The notes below the pieces were generated by a model. That model did not search any database. It was not told where the DNA came from and was given only the letters and a program-made list of their open reading frames with translations. Below, piece after piece: positions 1 through 12,217 of a stretch of 64,000 nucleotides of DNA (positions within the stretch are counted from its first letter, which is position 1; the number at the start of each line of letters is the position of its first letter). The stretch covers positions 934,659 through 998,658 of the forward strand of contig QANY01008782.1 in assembly GCA_003255025.1 (NCBI GenBank). Direction: 5' to 3'. Source of the DNA: Datisca glomerata (Eukaryota; Streptophyta; Magnoliopsida; Cucurbitales; Datiscaceae). The translations under genes and the position numbers were made by a program.

Positions 1-313
1 AAGGGTCCGATCAGGGCTGATGGACCCATTGGGTATGTCCATGATGAAAAATTGTACATAGTCTCGGTGTGTGTTGTGATCTTATTTGATGAGCCACCGA
101 ATTGTGAGAGTGCTTAACTGTGATGATGAATGTTTATTCACTGAGTCAATCATGTAAGGTTATCTTTGTTGTTGTATCCCTCAGTTAGATGTGATGATGT
201 ACCAATCACTTTCATTTAGCCTCCAATAAGAGTTGCAAGAAGTAGTTGGTTAGGTAAGTCTTAAAAAAGAACCTGATTGTGCCGACATCATGAAAGGATG
301 ACTAGCTGAAACA

Positions 314-345
<32 letters not shown>

Positions 346-1044
346 TAGCAATGCACAACCTTAAGTTTCAATGTAAGCATGAGTGAGTACGTGGTAGTAT
401 ATGTAGCATATGCACGTTCATAATGTGTGTCCAAATATCAAAGTATCATGATAAGTTAATAGAGTCATAGAACATTATATACTCTCATTGTTCTCGTGTA
501 TGATAGATACAACTAAATGATGTATTCCTAATCATTTCAAGAGATAATTCATTAAAATCATGAGCGGACGTACCACTGCTTTCTGATATTGAGATAATTA
601 ACCAGGGCAAAATTCATCAAGAAATGGCCCGACGGCAAATGCACATGTTGGAGTGCCGTCCACAGACAAATTTGACTTGCGAAAGCGCACACACGTAGGA
701 ACCTGTATGATACTGCCTAAGAAGGCGCACACGTGTACAAAAAATATAATCAAGTTACCTAAGGAGCCACGTGCATATTAGACTATCCATGATGATCATG
801 CTTAAAGGGTTATATACTCATCCCTACTTTACGCATACATCGCTCTTACATACGACTTTTAACATAAGCATATTCATAATAAATCTCTAAGTTAGATTTA
901 ATCCACGCGGCAATGGTCATATTCTGTGATAACGAGCGAAATAAACAGTTAAAACAACTTGTCTATTTCAAACACATTATGGCGGCCAAGTTCCACATTG
1001 AAGTGATTTGTAACAACGGCTAAATTCTGCCCGACTACCTTTGT
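1..1044. other. Intergenic DNA, no gene seen
   Basis: No reading frame of substance or recognisable protein was found on either strand. The stretch contains a TA/CA dinucleotide run (about 313-346) and otherwise unremarkable AT-rich sequence leading into the satellite array. Confidence 0.6.
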
Positions 1045-2008
1045 TGAAATATTTCTATTGCATTTCAGGATTAAAACTTTACTAAACATCATAAACCCAT
1101 CTCAGGGTCCTACTCTGTTGAAACGTTTCAAACGCGTTTCAGGAGCAAGCTTTGCTGAAATGTCTTGAGTGCATTTTAAGAACAAACTTTGTTGAAATTT
1201 CTTAAACACGTTACATGAACAATTTTCGTTGAAACGTCTTAAATGCATTTCAGGAGCAATCTTTGCTAAAATGTCTTAAACGCGTTTCAAGAATAATCTT
1301 TTACTGAAACGTCTTAAATGCATTCCAGGAACAATCTTTGCTGAAACGTCTTAAATGCATTTAAGGAATAAACTTTGTCGAAACGTCTTAAATGCGCTAC
1401 AAGATCTAACTTTGCTGAAAGGTCTTAAAAGCTTTACAGGAACTAACTTTGCTGAAACGTCTTAAACACATTACATGAACAATCTTTTTTAAAATGTCAA
1501 AAATGCGTTTCAGAAACAACCTTCACTGAAATGTCTTAAACGCGTTTCAGGAATAAACTTCGCCGAAACGTCTTAAATGCGTTTCAGGAAACAATTTTTT
1601 TTTAAACGTCTTAAATGCGTTTCAGGAATAATCTTATCTTTTCTAAAATGTCTTAAATGCGTTTCAGAAACCATCATCGTTGAAACGTCTTAAATGCATT
1701 TCAAGATTAATCTTTGTTGAAACGTCTTAAATGCATTTCAGAAACCATCATCGTTGAAACGTTTTAAACGCGTTTCAGGAATAAAACTTCATTGAAATGT
1801 CTTAAACGCGTTTCAAGAACAATCATTGTTGAAACGTCTTAAATGCGTTTTAGGAATAAACTTCACTGAAACGTCTTAAATACATTTCACGAACAATCTT
1901 TATTGAAACGTCTTTAATGCGTTTCAGGAACAATCCTTTACTAAAGCGTCTTTAATGCGTTTCAGGAACAATTTTCACTAAAACATCTTAAACACGTTCC
2001 AAGATAAA
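1045..2008. repeat. 37-bp minisatellite array with an internal dyad
   Basis: About 25 diverged head-to-tail copies of a ~37-bp unit. The consensus reads roughly GAAACGTCTTAAATGCGTTT then CAGGAAYAATCTTTGYT. Each unit contains an inverted repeat, GAAACG...CGTTTC, around a TTAA centre, and this part is better conserved than the linker. Copies differ mainly at CpG-type positions (CG/TG/CA), as expected for methylated repeats. There is no coding frame. It is not a CRISPR array: units abut with no unique spacers. Confidence 0.9.
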
Positions 2009-2039
2009 GACCCATCATAATTTTTTTAGTTCATTTTGA

Positions 2040-2395
2040 TAACCACAAAAGTCGTAGTAAAAATTACGATGCTAAACATCTTTCAGTTCTAAGTCATCTC
2101 TCGTAACAAGTTTTTCGTCACCTCGAGTGCACTTAATGTCAATTTTTTTCTTGTCAATAATCCTAAGTTACCTATAATATGTACACTATGCGGTGATTTT
2201 TACTGAACAGTCCCAAGTCACCCATCATGGTAATTTTGTCGTTACCTCGAATGCATTTAGTAGTAATTTTTACTAAACGATCCCAAGTCACCACTTGTGA
2301 TAATTTGTCATTACCTCGAGTGCACTTAGCGGTGAATCATCAACCTGCCTATTAAGGTGATTTTATTGTCACCGAGACAACGATTGACCTGGAAT
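2040..2395. repeat. Second tandem array, ~70-bp unit
   Basis: Four to five diverged copies of a ~70-bp unit built around CAAGTCACC, TTACCTCGAGTGCACTTAG and AATTTTTACTAAACG. It follows the 37-bp array directly but has a different consensus. Copies are strongly diverged, so unit borders are approximate. Confidence 0.75.
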
Positions 2396-4931
2396 ACTCT
2401 GCTCGAGGCACCAGACATGGTTATTTCCTGTTACCATGGGTGTTGAGAACCAATCATAAAAATATTTTCTCTATGTGGTATTACTGACACAGTTAGAAGC
2501 GACTGAAAACCCTTTTCACAATGATAATGCAACTATGGACAATAAAATTCTCACAGAAAACATGTCATTATTCTTGTTGTCCTGATTATTGGTCAGAAGG
2601 AGAATCTCCCAGTAAATGAAAAACTGATTATGTGAGCAAATCTTCTTAGCAGAAACAATAATGTAGAATATGTCACAGGGAATATGCATATATTGAGATA
2701 TTCCCATCATTTCGAATCTCAAAGAAATATAAGCCATTTTCTCTATCATGGTGAAATTCAACAATGACGTAAAGACTGTGAGATAATATAGAATAGCAAA
2801 TATATAACTAGAATTCCTCATATGCATACTAGCCCACTTTAGGCATGATTCAGATTCATGTGGCAAAAGATCATGAGACGATGTAAATAATAAATAATTC
2901 CATAAATACTTACAATAATTGGTTTGATAAATCTATGAATACACATGATAGGTCAGATGATAAATCCAACAGTTTCAGATGAGTCAGATAATTAGTTAAG
3001 AAACCTGCATAATAAATTGATTTGATAGATCCCAAATATTCACAATAAGTCTGTGGATAATTTTGTATACCTCCATGACGAGCTCAAGAATAAGTTTAGT
3101 AATCTCTGTGATAAATTGATTAATAAATCCAGAAAGCCCTCATAGAGTTGACGTGTAAGATGAATAAATCCATAATTTTCATAATCGGTTGATGAACAAG
3201 TCAATAAATCCCACAATATGTTGGTAAATAAATAAAAAATATATATATATATATGAAGGAAAATATGTATCCAGGATGACAGAGTGAATACGAGCGTGAC
3301 ATGTGTCAAGCTCTTGAAGAGAATGTTAGCTCAAATTTAATTTAAACACATAAATAATATAAAATGTGTTAATCAAAGATGTAAACAAAAAGAGAGATTA
3401 AAGAATAAAAGCATGTATATTCATCTATTCTAATAATACAAATATGCCTAGCTTATCAGGAAATCTGAGTTTATATTCATGATCACATAACTATAGTCAT
3501 ATATTCATTATAACATTGCTCTTGATAAATTATAGACCAATAAATACGCATTCATTCATTTTTTTATTAACAAATATATATATATATATATTCATGCGCA
3601 TGGAAATTATATGTCAAATTTTAACTCTATAATTCCAAGAATAAAAACACAGCAGTACAATCATAGGAGAGGGGATAATGATTTGCCTAAGTTACTTTTT
3701 TTCATGGTGGCTTAAGATAAATATGGAACATTGAATTATTAATGGAGAAAAAGATACCCAAATACTTGATTTAATGGTGTTTAAAGCAAACAACATGGGA
3801 CACCTAGACTAGCACTACTGTCTTCCCCTTTGTCTAAATCTCCCACCTACTTTCTAACTCTCATTCGAGATCCAAAAAGCCAAAATGATGAGAAGCAAAC
3901 ACGAAAATACCCAAACAGGGATACCCAGACGGCGAGATACACCGTGATACTCAGAAAAACATACTCACAAATATCAGAGAAGCTCCCACACGGTGAGCTA
4001 TGTATTATGCTCGGACGGCAGCAACGTAACACAAGCAGTGAATACGCAGCGAAGTTTAGAACGGAGAGCCCTCGCCGTGAAACTCGACGACTCGCTTCGT
4101 GAATCTTAGGACCGCAAGCCCTCACCGCGAAGCCCCGAAAAAGGCTGGTTGCAGAGAGGAACGACGAAACTCAGAGCAACGAGCCACACCGTGATGCTCG
4201 GACGACAGCAATAGAGAACAGAGAGACAAATCAGTGCGTGAATCTCAAAACAGCAAGTTGTTTCAGATATGATTTTTTTTCTAAAAAAACTTCAGATCTG
4301 ACATTTCAGATCTGAATCTGAAAAAATGGAGAATTCCTCCGTACTCCTCCACAACGGCCCGCTTCCGACAGACCACTCCCCGTGGAGTCGTCATTCTTTC
4401 AGGGAAAGATTTCGAACCGCATCGGGTCACAAACGGAGAGTCGTCTGGTCTGGTCATTGAAAAAATCTCGTCTGGTCACTGAAAAAATCGTAGGAATGTG
4501 GAGGTCGGAGAAAATGATAAGCATTTTTAACTGCCTAGACGGTGACAATCGGCGGGTTACGATTTTTGTGCGGGTCAAAATATAAAAGAGGAAGGGTGAG
4601 ATGCTCAAGTGAATAAGAAATAAAGGCTTACAGCATCAGAATCCAATATCTGATTTGAAAAGGAGTTTTGACATTTTCCTTTACCCAATTTTGAGTTCTG
4701 GCTAATTTGATATCCAGTTATGTTTTTTTTTTCTTTTTTATGTTTCAATTGCAATACTGTCTTTTTAATATAAAAATGGATTTACGCTATCATATTTTAT
4801 CTAACTCATGATGCTAAATATGTTTGCAGGAATTAATAATATAACATTTAAATTGATCTATGCTTTTTGCTTTTCAATTTGTTTATGTATTTTAGAACGG
4901 GTTATAGCTTATTTTAATAAGTTTTTCTATT
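2396..4931. other. Intergenic DNA with one GC-richer duplicated patch
   Basis: No convincing gene. TA runs lie near 3239-3254 and 3571-3590. Around 3990-4260 the base composition is richer in G+C and contains an imperfect duplication: a motif ending in ATGCTCGGACGGCAGCAA near 4005-4022 recurs as ATGCTCGGACGACAGCAA near 4193-4210. Short frames on both strands here have no recognisable domain and overlap each other, so I do not call a gene. Confidence 0.5.
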
Positions 4932-5051
4932 TGATAAGAATAAGTTGACGCAATTGGTTAAACTCTCACACTCATAACTTAGAGGTTGTGAGTTCTAGTC
5001 GTATATCTTATTCGCCTTAGAATTTGTAATGTAACTTTGACAAAAAAAAAA
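4932..5051 (+). mobile_element. tRNA-derived SINE
   Basis: A short element with a pol III-like head and an A tail. An A-box-like stretch (TTGACGCAATTGGTTAA, about 4945-4961) is followed by a B-box-like stretch (GGTTGTGAGTTCTAGTC, about 4984-5000), then a body ending GTAACTTTGAC and about ten A. This layout is that of plant tRNA-related SINEs. A possible target duplication starts TTTCTNTT on both sides (4924 and 5052) but is imperfect, so the 5' border is approximate. Its tail sequence recurs at several tiny insertions elsewhere in the window. Confidence 0.7.
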
Positions 5052-5089
5052 TTTCTGTTGCTCAGTCTCCTCTTTATTTTAATCTTTAT

Positions 5090-6145
5090 TTCTTTTTTAT
5101 TAAAAGATAAGTTTTATTCACCAAAGAAAATTCATAATCCATTGGCATACCAGGAAAATAAAATTACAGATAACACAAACTAAGACTAACAACTAACATC
5201 AAAACCTAACTCATAAGGAGTAACAAAGACATTGCCAAAATAACAAAGAATTCGGCCAAAGGAAATGAAACAACGTAGGAAATAGCAATCTGTTCAGAAT
5301 GATTCTAGTAGCTAGACAAGAGCAAAACATACAAGCAGTATTAGTACCATGAGACCATTAAACAACAGATTCTTTAGCGATACGCCTATCATGACAAGCT
5401 AACCAAGATAAAAAAGAGCACTTAGGTATATGTCCCTTACATATATCAATTTGGTCCAAGAGAGCTGCTGAACCTACAAAGAAAGCTTCTTGTAAGTGCA
5501 ACTAAAAGAATATTTTTTTAAGGCTAGGAAGCCACTTCCAGGTATCATATATATTATCAAGTAAAGCAATGGATAATTGAATATCTCAAGCTTCTACTCT
5601 CTAGTAAACCATAGCTAGGCCAGGTCCAAACACCCTCCCTAATCAAAACAGGGAGTTTGGTAGCTAAATTCCACCATGCAACATGCATCAGGTCATTGCC
5701 TCCTATCAAGAAGGAGACCCTTAGGATGCCAAGGGTCTATCATGATGTTTATAGTACAATCATTGCCAGGTTTAAGTCTATATAAACTCCCTAACTTTCA
5801 AGATTTTTCTCTATGACCAAGTAGAGTCAAAGTTACACTTCAAACTAAAAATAGAATGAGATTAAGCAGATACAGTTCACACCATACAATCCATAATGAA
5901 TCTAAGGACTTAAAGGCCAACCTCCAGAAATGCTTGGCCGCAGCAGATACATTCCTAGTCACTAGCTCTCTAAGCCTCAAACCACCTTTAGAGTAGGGAA
6001 CACAAATCTTCCACCAAGCAACCTTTGCCCTTTTAGACACTTGACATTTACCGTTCCATATGAAGTTTCTCGAAGCAGTTGTAACCTGTTTCAACATCCC
6101 TTTTAGAAAGGATGAATAGGCTTGCCCAATATCCCTAAATAGTAG
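5090..6145 (-). mobile_element. L1-type LINE, 3' part of ORF2 (decayed)
   Basis: Minus-strand translation gives the C-terminal part of a plant non-LTR reverse transcriptase. A frame at 6097-5840 has a typical RNFIWNG / KVAWWKICVP / KGGLRLREL block. Downstream a decayed zf-RVT-like zinc-binding region includes the IPKCSFLSW block and a Cys-rich segment near 5300-5480. Upstream, YWASLFIL can be read across a frameshift. Sequence near 5090-5105 looks like the element's 3' end and A-rich tail (T-rich on the plus strand). Stops and frameshifts make it non-functional. It probably belongs with the 5' LINE part at 10680-11960. Confidence 0.85.
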
Positions 6146-6683
6146 TCGTTATGGATTTTATAAGCTTTAGCCTCCCAACATATAAATATGACAAGAATCT
6201 ATTTTCTCACTACTTTGTCGTCTCACCTCTTTGTAATTCTATCCATCAAAATATCATAATTCACCCAAGAGTAGGCTCGGCTAAATGCCAAACCGAGGAG
6301 TTTGGAATAGGTGCGCTCGAACAGACCACCCGTATGGGGTAACACAAACAACTTCCTGAGATTACGATAAGGATGTTCAACCCGACCTCCTTCAAATGGC
6401 GCAACCCACTAGAAGGAAATACAAAGGCTTATCCGAGCTCGAAGATCAGGATAACCCTGACACTGTGACTCAGGTCAGTAGGCGCTGCTAAGAATGTTCA
6501 AAACTAAAAATGACGAAAGAGCAAGATCGAAAAAGAATTAAAAGATTCATACGGATCATGTCGATGCAAGAGAAGGGATAAAGCCATTAAGTATAGCACT
6601 TTCTCACTTAAAATATTTTATTACAAGTAAAAAAATAGAGAAGAGAAAAGCAAAAAGCTATAAGTAACAGGGAAAGCAACATG

Positions 6684-9620
6684 CTAAGCGGTAGGTACTA
6701 GCGGAGCCTCGATAACATTGATAGTAGGAGTCACGGGAACCTTAGCAGAATCAACGACGATGACCAATTCTGGCGGTGAGGGAAGGGTCTCCTCCTCAGG
6801 TTGACCCGGAGGTAAAGGAGGAGAGACATCCACATCTAGCTCTACAAAAGTAGATGATCCTGACAGACTAGGAGGCCTGGGAAAGGCATGAGGGGACCTG
6901 GGCCTATCCGACCGAGAATGAGGAGAACACTTCATCCCAACAGCTTTCTTACCTCATGAGCACCAGACACCATCACCCTTTCATAGGCCAAGTCTACAGA
7001 TGTAGGTGGAGGATCATGAGGGCGGTTGAGAAAGCTCATATCCCACTCAGGGTGATTAGCGATGACCTCATCATGACAGCTCTCATTACCCAAAGGAAAT
7101 TCCGTGACAAGGGCCTTCAGTCCATTGACTGTAGTTTTCATTCGACTGAGCTTAAGCCAAGTCAAGTTTCCTCTAAGCTTCCCAATCCTAGTTCTCCACC
7201 TGAGTTTGGGAATTAATCTCAAGATGTTCTCGTGTTGCTGAAGATTGGAGACAACCCTATACTGATCAGACAACCGCGCCTCTAAGTCCTTACGAGCACC
7301 GATAGCTCGACTGGCCTCTGCCTTAGCCTAGCCCAATTCCTTCTCAAGACAAGCAAAATCCCCCTAAGGTCCTTAAGTCTATCAATCTTCGTCCAGATCC
7401 TATCATAAGCATGGCGAAGAGAGTTGAAGTCATTGGTCCTCTCAGTAAGGACAACGTCCGCCTGAGAGGATGTACAAGCAACCTCTACTACTTGGTCCTC
7501 AAAGTGCCCAAGATGCATTAGAATTGCTATGTTAAAGGTCATTATCTACAAAAATAAATCAGGTCATGAATTAGATATGGTCAGAGGAACAAACCGTTAA
7601 ACAAAAGTTAGAACTTACGTCGAGGGTGTGCTCCATGAAGTCATCAGAAAGCCTTGCCCCGGACCCCTCGAGAAGATTGATTCCCCTATCGGGATTGATG
7701 TGCTTGGACTACTAGTCCAATACCTTGGTCACTTCATTTTGAGCTCAGGCATGTGTGTTAGGCTGGCCGACCCCCTCCAAAGACATCAGGACCTTACACT
7801 TCTGGCCAGCATGAGACACATGCTGGCTAGAGCCCGATAAAGAAAAGCCCCTGAGCCTAAGGAGAAGACGTCTCAGTCTTCTGAATGATCAACACTCAAG
7901 GCTGAACAGAAAGTTGAGATCGAAAGGAACTCTTAGAAGTCCTCTTAGTTCCGTCGGTCTGCGGCAGACCCTCTCTTAAGGAAGAAGGAACTGGCTTTCC
8001 GTGAAGCTCTCGGCGAACTTAAGAAAAGGTGGATCTGGTGGTAACGCCCCCCGACACCTTAGTTTGAGTGATAAAAGGATGAAGCAGGGAATGAACTGTC
8101 TTCCCTTTCGACCGCTCCAACTTCTTGGCTCGAAACTCCTCCATTTTCTGAACCCTGGAGGGATCAAGCTCTTTTCTATATTTATTAGGGGAAGGATCAT
8201 TCCTGGGCATTCCTACACAGATGGAATCGCGTTACAGTAGGTGAAATGATAATAGTAACAATAAAGAAAGAAAAGTGACTGAGGATCAGACTCATACAAT
8301 TAGAAAAATCAGCGGGCCCTTCAAACTTTGAACTCCCCAAACTAAAATCCTCCAAACAGTCTTTGACAGAACGCCCTTCAGAAGATCCATGTACAAATCC
8401 GCTTGAAACAAAAATTCATGTCTAAGAAGGACTTCGAAAGCACGAGCCTCGACAGGCAGCTCGGTCGGGCAGGAAATTTAGGATTGAAAGAAGATAAGAA
8501 GTTCTTATGGCCTCTTCTTAGTCAGTTCAAAAGAAATAGGATAGGTTCACGATAAGAGTAAGTGGCAGATAAACCTTCTCCCTTATAAAAGTACGAGTTC
8601 ACCTGTGGTCCCGAAGATCTGAGGGACCGAGTGCACAAACTCTGAATCCTTAGGAAGGCCGTCCCAGAACCCAGAGATCACGAACCAGCTGTCATTCCCA
8701 TCTTTAAACAAGGATGAGATTCCACTCACGATCCTCTTCACCTCTCCAATGTGGCTATTGATACAGTACCAGCCCAGACTACGAGGAGGTTCCCCTTACG
8801 ACCTTACTTTTAGGGGGAGACTTCAACTGAAACATGAAGTCAAGTTCGCCCAACGTAAGGTCCTCACCGAGGTGTAACCTTTAGAGCACCAAACAACCGA
8901 TCAAAGTCCTCCACGAGTTTAGTTGAAGTTGGGCTAGGGTGCCCATTGAGGAGAACCACTCCCTTAGGAAATGATGTAAAAGAAACCTCAGCCTACATTC
9001 AATCTGGGGAGGCCAAATACATTCTAGTCCCCTGGCGCGGGGCACTTATCTTCTCGTCCACCTCAGACAGTCATAGCCGAACATAATTTGGGATGTGGTA
9101 AGCCCTCTGAATCATACCTAAGTCATAATTGGACAAAGAGGAAGGATATTCGTCATCCCCTTATTGGTCATCATCTCCACTCAGGCCAGCATGTGTCCCA
9201 GAATCAACACGGGAGCCGGTAGCTTCGGTCGGCACATCGACACAGTCCATTCAGTCTACGCACCCCCTGGAACCCTCAAGCACGATAAAAATTTGAAGGA
9301 AAGGTGAAAAGAAAGGATAAAGGAAAAGACTCAAATGAAGGGAAAAGTAACTTACCACGGTAAATCGATGGTGAGAAATGGGCGTCGACATATGAACAAA
9401 CAACCTATGGGGTGTCTTGTGAGACAATGGGGATGGGGAGAATACGAGACAAAACTAGCGGACGACAAGGCTAACTCTAAACGAAGCCAGAAAGGCAGGA
9501 GAGGCAGAAGAAAGAAACTAAAAAATGACACCGAGTGAAGAAAATAATCTCTGTTTCTAGAGAGAATGGGTTTTTGGCAAAGAGTTTCAAAATCTCTCGA
9601 AGGATAGAAGTGTTGAAGAA
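6684..9620 (-). pseudogene. Antisense ORF of Tat-like element, gypsy-type transposase domain family
   Basis: Minus-strand reading across several frames gives pieces of one protein. Near 9130-8820 is a globular part with the blocks YDLGMIQRAYHIPNYVRL and GVVLLNGHPSP. A basic stretch follows at 8210-8100 (MPRNDPSPNKYRKELDPSRV). A helical coiled-coil-like part lies at 7542-6932, and a proline- and acid-rich tail ends with a stop at 6684. The order resembles the plant 'putative gypsy-type transposon' family (Transposase_28, PF04195). In-frame stops, for example after NYVRL, and several frameshifts show it is dead. The family match is from memory of motif style, not a search. Confidence 0.6.
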
Positions 9621-9635
9621 AATGTGGGCGGACCA

Positions 9636-9647
9636 CCTATTTATAGG
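9636..9647 (-). promoter_or_regulatory. TATA box for the antisense ORF
   Basis: On the minus strand the sequence reads CCTATAAATAGG, a strong plant TATA box. It lies just upstream of the antisense pseudogene and would start a transcript near 9600-9615. It is distinct from the LTR TATA on the other strand at 10464. Confidence 0.6.
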
Positions 9648-9874
9648 CCCTCGACTCATACGACAATTTGTACCATCTCGTCAATCTAAAGGCCAAGGTA
9701 GTGTCCACTCATGAGCCAATAAAATGAGCTCAGGCACTCAAGCATCGTGAATCAGGTATCACGCGTTCGCCCTCCCACTCATACACCAATACATTATCAT
9801 CATTACTACTCTAGAGAATAACCGATCGAGATGTGTAAGAGGGGCTAGGTCACACATGTGCACGTACAAACCAA

Positions 9875-10676
9875 CTACAGGGGGTAATTCCTATTAATCA
9901 TAAATAAAGGAGTCTTCAGACCTAGGCGGATAAGGCCCACTAAATCTTTGACTAATAGCAACTGTTATGGACATTCCCTAATTACCACTGACATGACACC
10001 ATGTGGCGTGTCGCGCCAAAGGTTTTTACACTAGGAAAAGGAATGGGGAGGCTTGAGGCCCCAAGGGGAGGAAGCTGACCTAGCCAGGTCAGTCTCCAAA
10101 GAGCTCGGGCCTTGCCGACCAGTACAAAATTGAAAACAACGTAAATGAGGTCTGATGCAAGAGCTCAGCTAGTCTTGTGTTATGCACCATCATTATTCGC
10201 CAAAAGTAACATTCCACGTGGCATCTTCTTATTTAAGACAAGCTTCGACCAGGTTCAATCACCATGATGAAACGTCAAGTCAGCCCCCAAACGATAGCAT
10301 CAACCACATCCGACATGACCGGGGGGATATCGACATTAAATGCATATCCCTTTATGTCCGTTTAGGGGACAAAGGCATTAAAGGTGCCCCCAATTCGTCA
10401 GTTTAAGGAAGGGTCGCCACTTCACCATAGCTTCCTCGACACGCATCTTTATCTAGGGCTTCATATATAAATACCCAATCTACAACGGAGCAAGGTAAGC
10501 AATTCTACCCTAAGAAAAACTCTATCAAAATTACTTCAACATATTGACTTAGGCATCGGAGACCCTTAAGCAAGAAAAACACCCTCGATTCTCTTTGTCT
10601 TTATGGTTATTTGTATGTGTTTTACATATTCCCGGGATGAGATAATTTCTACGTTTGGAGGAGATTGCGTGCAACA
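9875..10676 (+). repeat. LTR of the Tat-like gypsy element
   Basis: The region has a TATA box (TATATAAATA, 10464-10473) and then TTGACTTAGGCATCGGAG (10544-10561), a stretch characteristic of the R/U5 part of plant gypsy (Tat-type) LTRs. The right border is about 10676 (GCAACA), where LINE sequence resumes. The left border is uncertain: CTACAGGGGGTAATTCC near 9875 resembles a mutated LTR start. No target duplication was recognised. Confidence 0.65.
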
Positions 10677-10679
10677 CCC

Positions 10680-11960
10680 TCTAAGCATTTCTTATGTATG
10701 CAAAATTTTGTCAGCAATGAACCTTCTTGGGGTAAATGTTGTCTAGTTATTACTAATGAGACTAGGTAGGACCACCTTGAGTCCGTTTGCAAAGAGCTTG
10801 GTAATACATTTACATATTAAATTACACAGGATGTTGGCCTAAATTCAGTTATCTTTGTTAGGTTAGGAACTTTAGGCATGTGACAAACATCCCTCCCAAC
10901 AATGTGCCATGTTTTTTTATAGAAGCTAGCAGAAAAGCCATATGGGCCTGGTGCCTTGTTATCATTGAAAAAGAAGAAAATCCCATTAATCTCCTATTAT
11001 GTAAAATCCTAGATCAAAGGACCAATGAGCTCAGGCTTGAGCTTCTTGGGTAGAATAAAGTCCACTATATCCTAATTTATGTCTTGAAGAGGAGATTAAG
11101 AACCAAACATGCCTTTGTAAAACTGTAAGATGTGATATTGTATAGAACCAGGCTCTTTCATCATTATTCCTTCAATGTTCTTTAACTATAGGATTTTACT
11201 CCTCCTCCTATGTTTCTTCAATTCCCTAAAGAAAAATGCGTTGTTATCATCTGCAACATTTAGCCAGGTCACCCTTAATTTCTAGAGGAAGAAAGTCTCC
11301 TCAACTAGTTTCGGCTCAAAGGATTGTTTAGAAGCCAAATTCGCTACAATTTGTCTTGTTACATCACCATGACTATCATCAAGGCTTCTGAAGCTACCTC
11401 CATAAAATTCCTAGCTTCACGAACTCTCATAAAAATGTTATTACAACACTTGGAATTGAACCGTTTTAAATCCTTATTAACATATTTCAGATTTTCAACG
11501 AGGATGAACATAGAAAAACTTGAGGCTGAATACACCAGGCTTCTTCCACTACCCTATAAAATCTTTGAATTTCAATCCAAAACTTGAAAAACTTAAAATG
11601 AGCTTTACTTTTAGACAAACTAGATAGAAATTTTAACACTGATGGATTGTGATCTGATAAACCAGGGGTGGAAAAGTAGGATGCAGAATTAGGAAAGTAA
11701 TCTTTCCAATTTGAGTTAACTAAGGCCCTATCTATCTTTGTCATTACACTTTTTTATATGAACCTCACCAATGATTGTGATGAAACCCGATATCAACGTT
11801 GGTTCAAGATTCCTATAATCGATTTCAAACCAAGAAAGGATAGAAGTTTGACCCAATTCAAACTTGTTAAAGAGAATCAAAGCTATAAGGTTGAATGCCA
11901 CAAGTTCCCTTGATAAGTTCAGATTTGAGTTTTTAACAAAGAACACAAGAATCCCTCACA
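10680..11960 (-). mobile_element. L1-type LINE ORF2: end of endonuclease and start of reverse transcriptase
   Basis: Minus-strand reading gives the end of an AP-type endonuclease (KIDRALVNSNW, then PGLSDHNPSVL, 11740-11640). After a linker it gives the start of the reverse transcriptase: NKAPGPYGFSASFYKKTWH near 10960-10910, and ITEFRP(I/T)SC followed by the KLLANRLK-like block near 10840-10780. The frame is broken by stops and shifts. Sequence stops where the gypsy LTR begins at about 10680. Roughly 300 residues of RT are missing before the LINE resumes at 6145, so the gypsy insertion was accompanied by deletion. Confidence 0.85.
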
Positions 11961-12217
11961 AAGTGAAAGAACACTCACGAAGTTATATTGACAATATTCT
12001 ATGTTTTACAAAAGATAAATCATCTTTATATAGAAGTTTATTCCAACACATAATAACGGCAATTTAAGCCATTGAGAAAGACAAAAGACTTTAGAAAACT
12101 AAAAATTCATTGGGAATGTATGAAAAAGACACTTATTTTAAGCCTAATTCATCCAATATGACCAAAATAACTTCATCTCCATCAAGAGAACACTTCACCC
12201 ACATTTTTGTGATAGTA

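Larger units (their letters stand above)
6146..10676 (+). mobile_element. Ty3/gypsy (Tat-like) retrotransposon, 3' fragment
   Basis: This segment separates two parts of one LINE. Its right end is an LTR in plus orientation, and its interior is dominated by an antisense pseudogene on the minus strand. An antisense extra ORF between pol and the 3' LTR is known from Tat-lineage elements (Ogre, Retand, Grande types), which fits this layout. No gag, pol or 5' LTR is visible, so the left side is truncated or the copy derives from a non-autonomous member. Nothing recognisable was read in 6146-6680, which would be the region 3' of the antisense ORF. Lineage assignment is inference. Confidence 0.65.

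Noticed and set aside
1045..2008. Array of short repeats with dyads, superficially CRISPR-like
   Set aside because: Units abut without unique spacers, are highly diverged, and the DNA is plant nuclear.
3830..4600. Overlapping basic frames on both strands, possible small gene
   Set aside because: Arg/Ser-rich frames on both strands of a GC-richer duplicated patch, with no domain or splice pattern.
4932..5051. Possible tRNA gene because of A- and B-box-like motifs
   Set aside because: No cloverleaf can be formed, and the A tail and body fit a tRNA-derived SINE.
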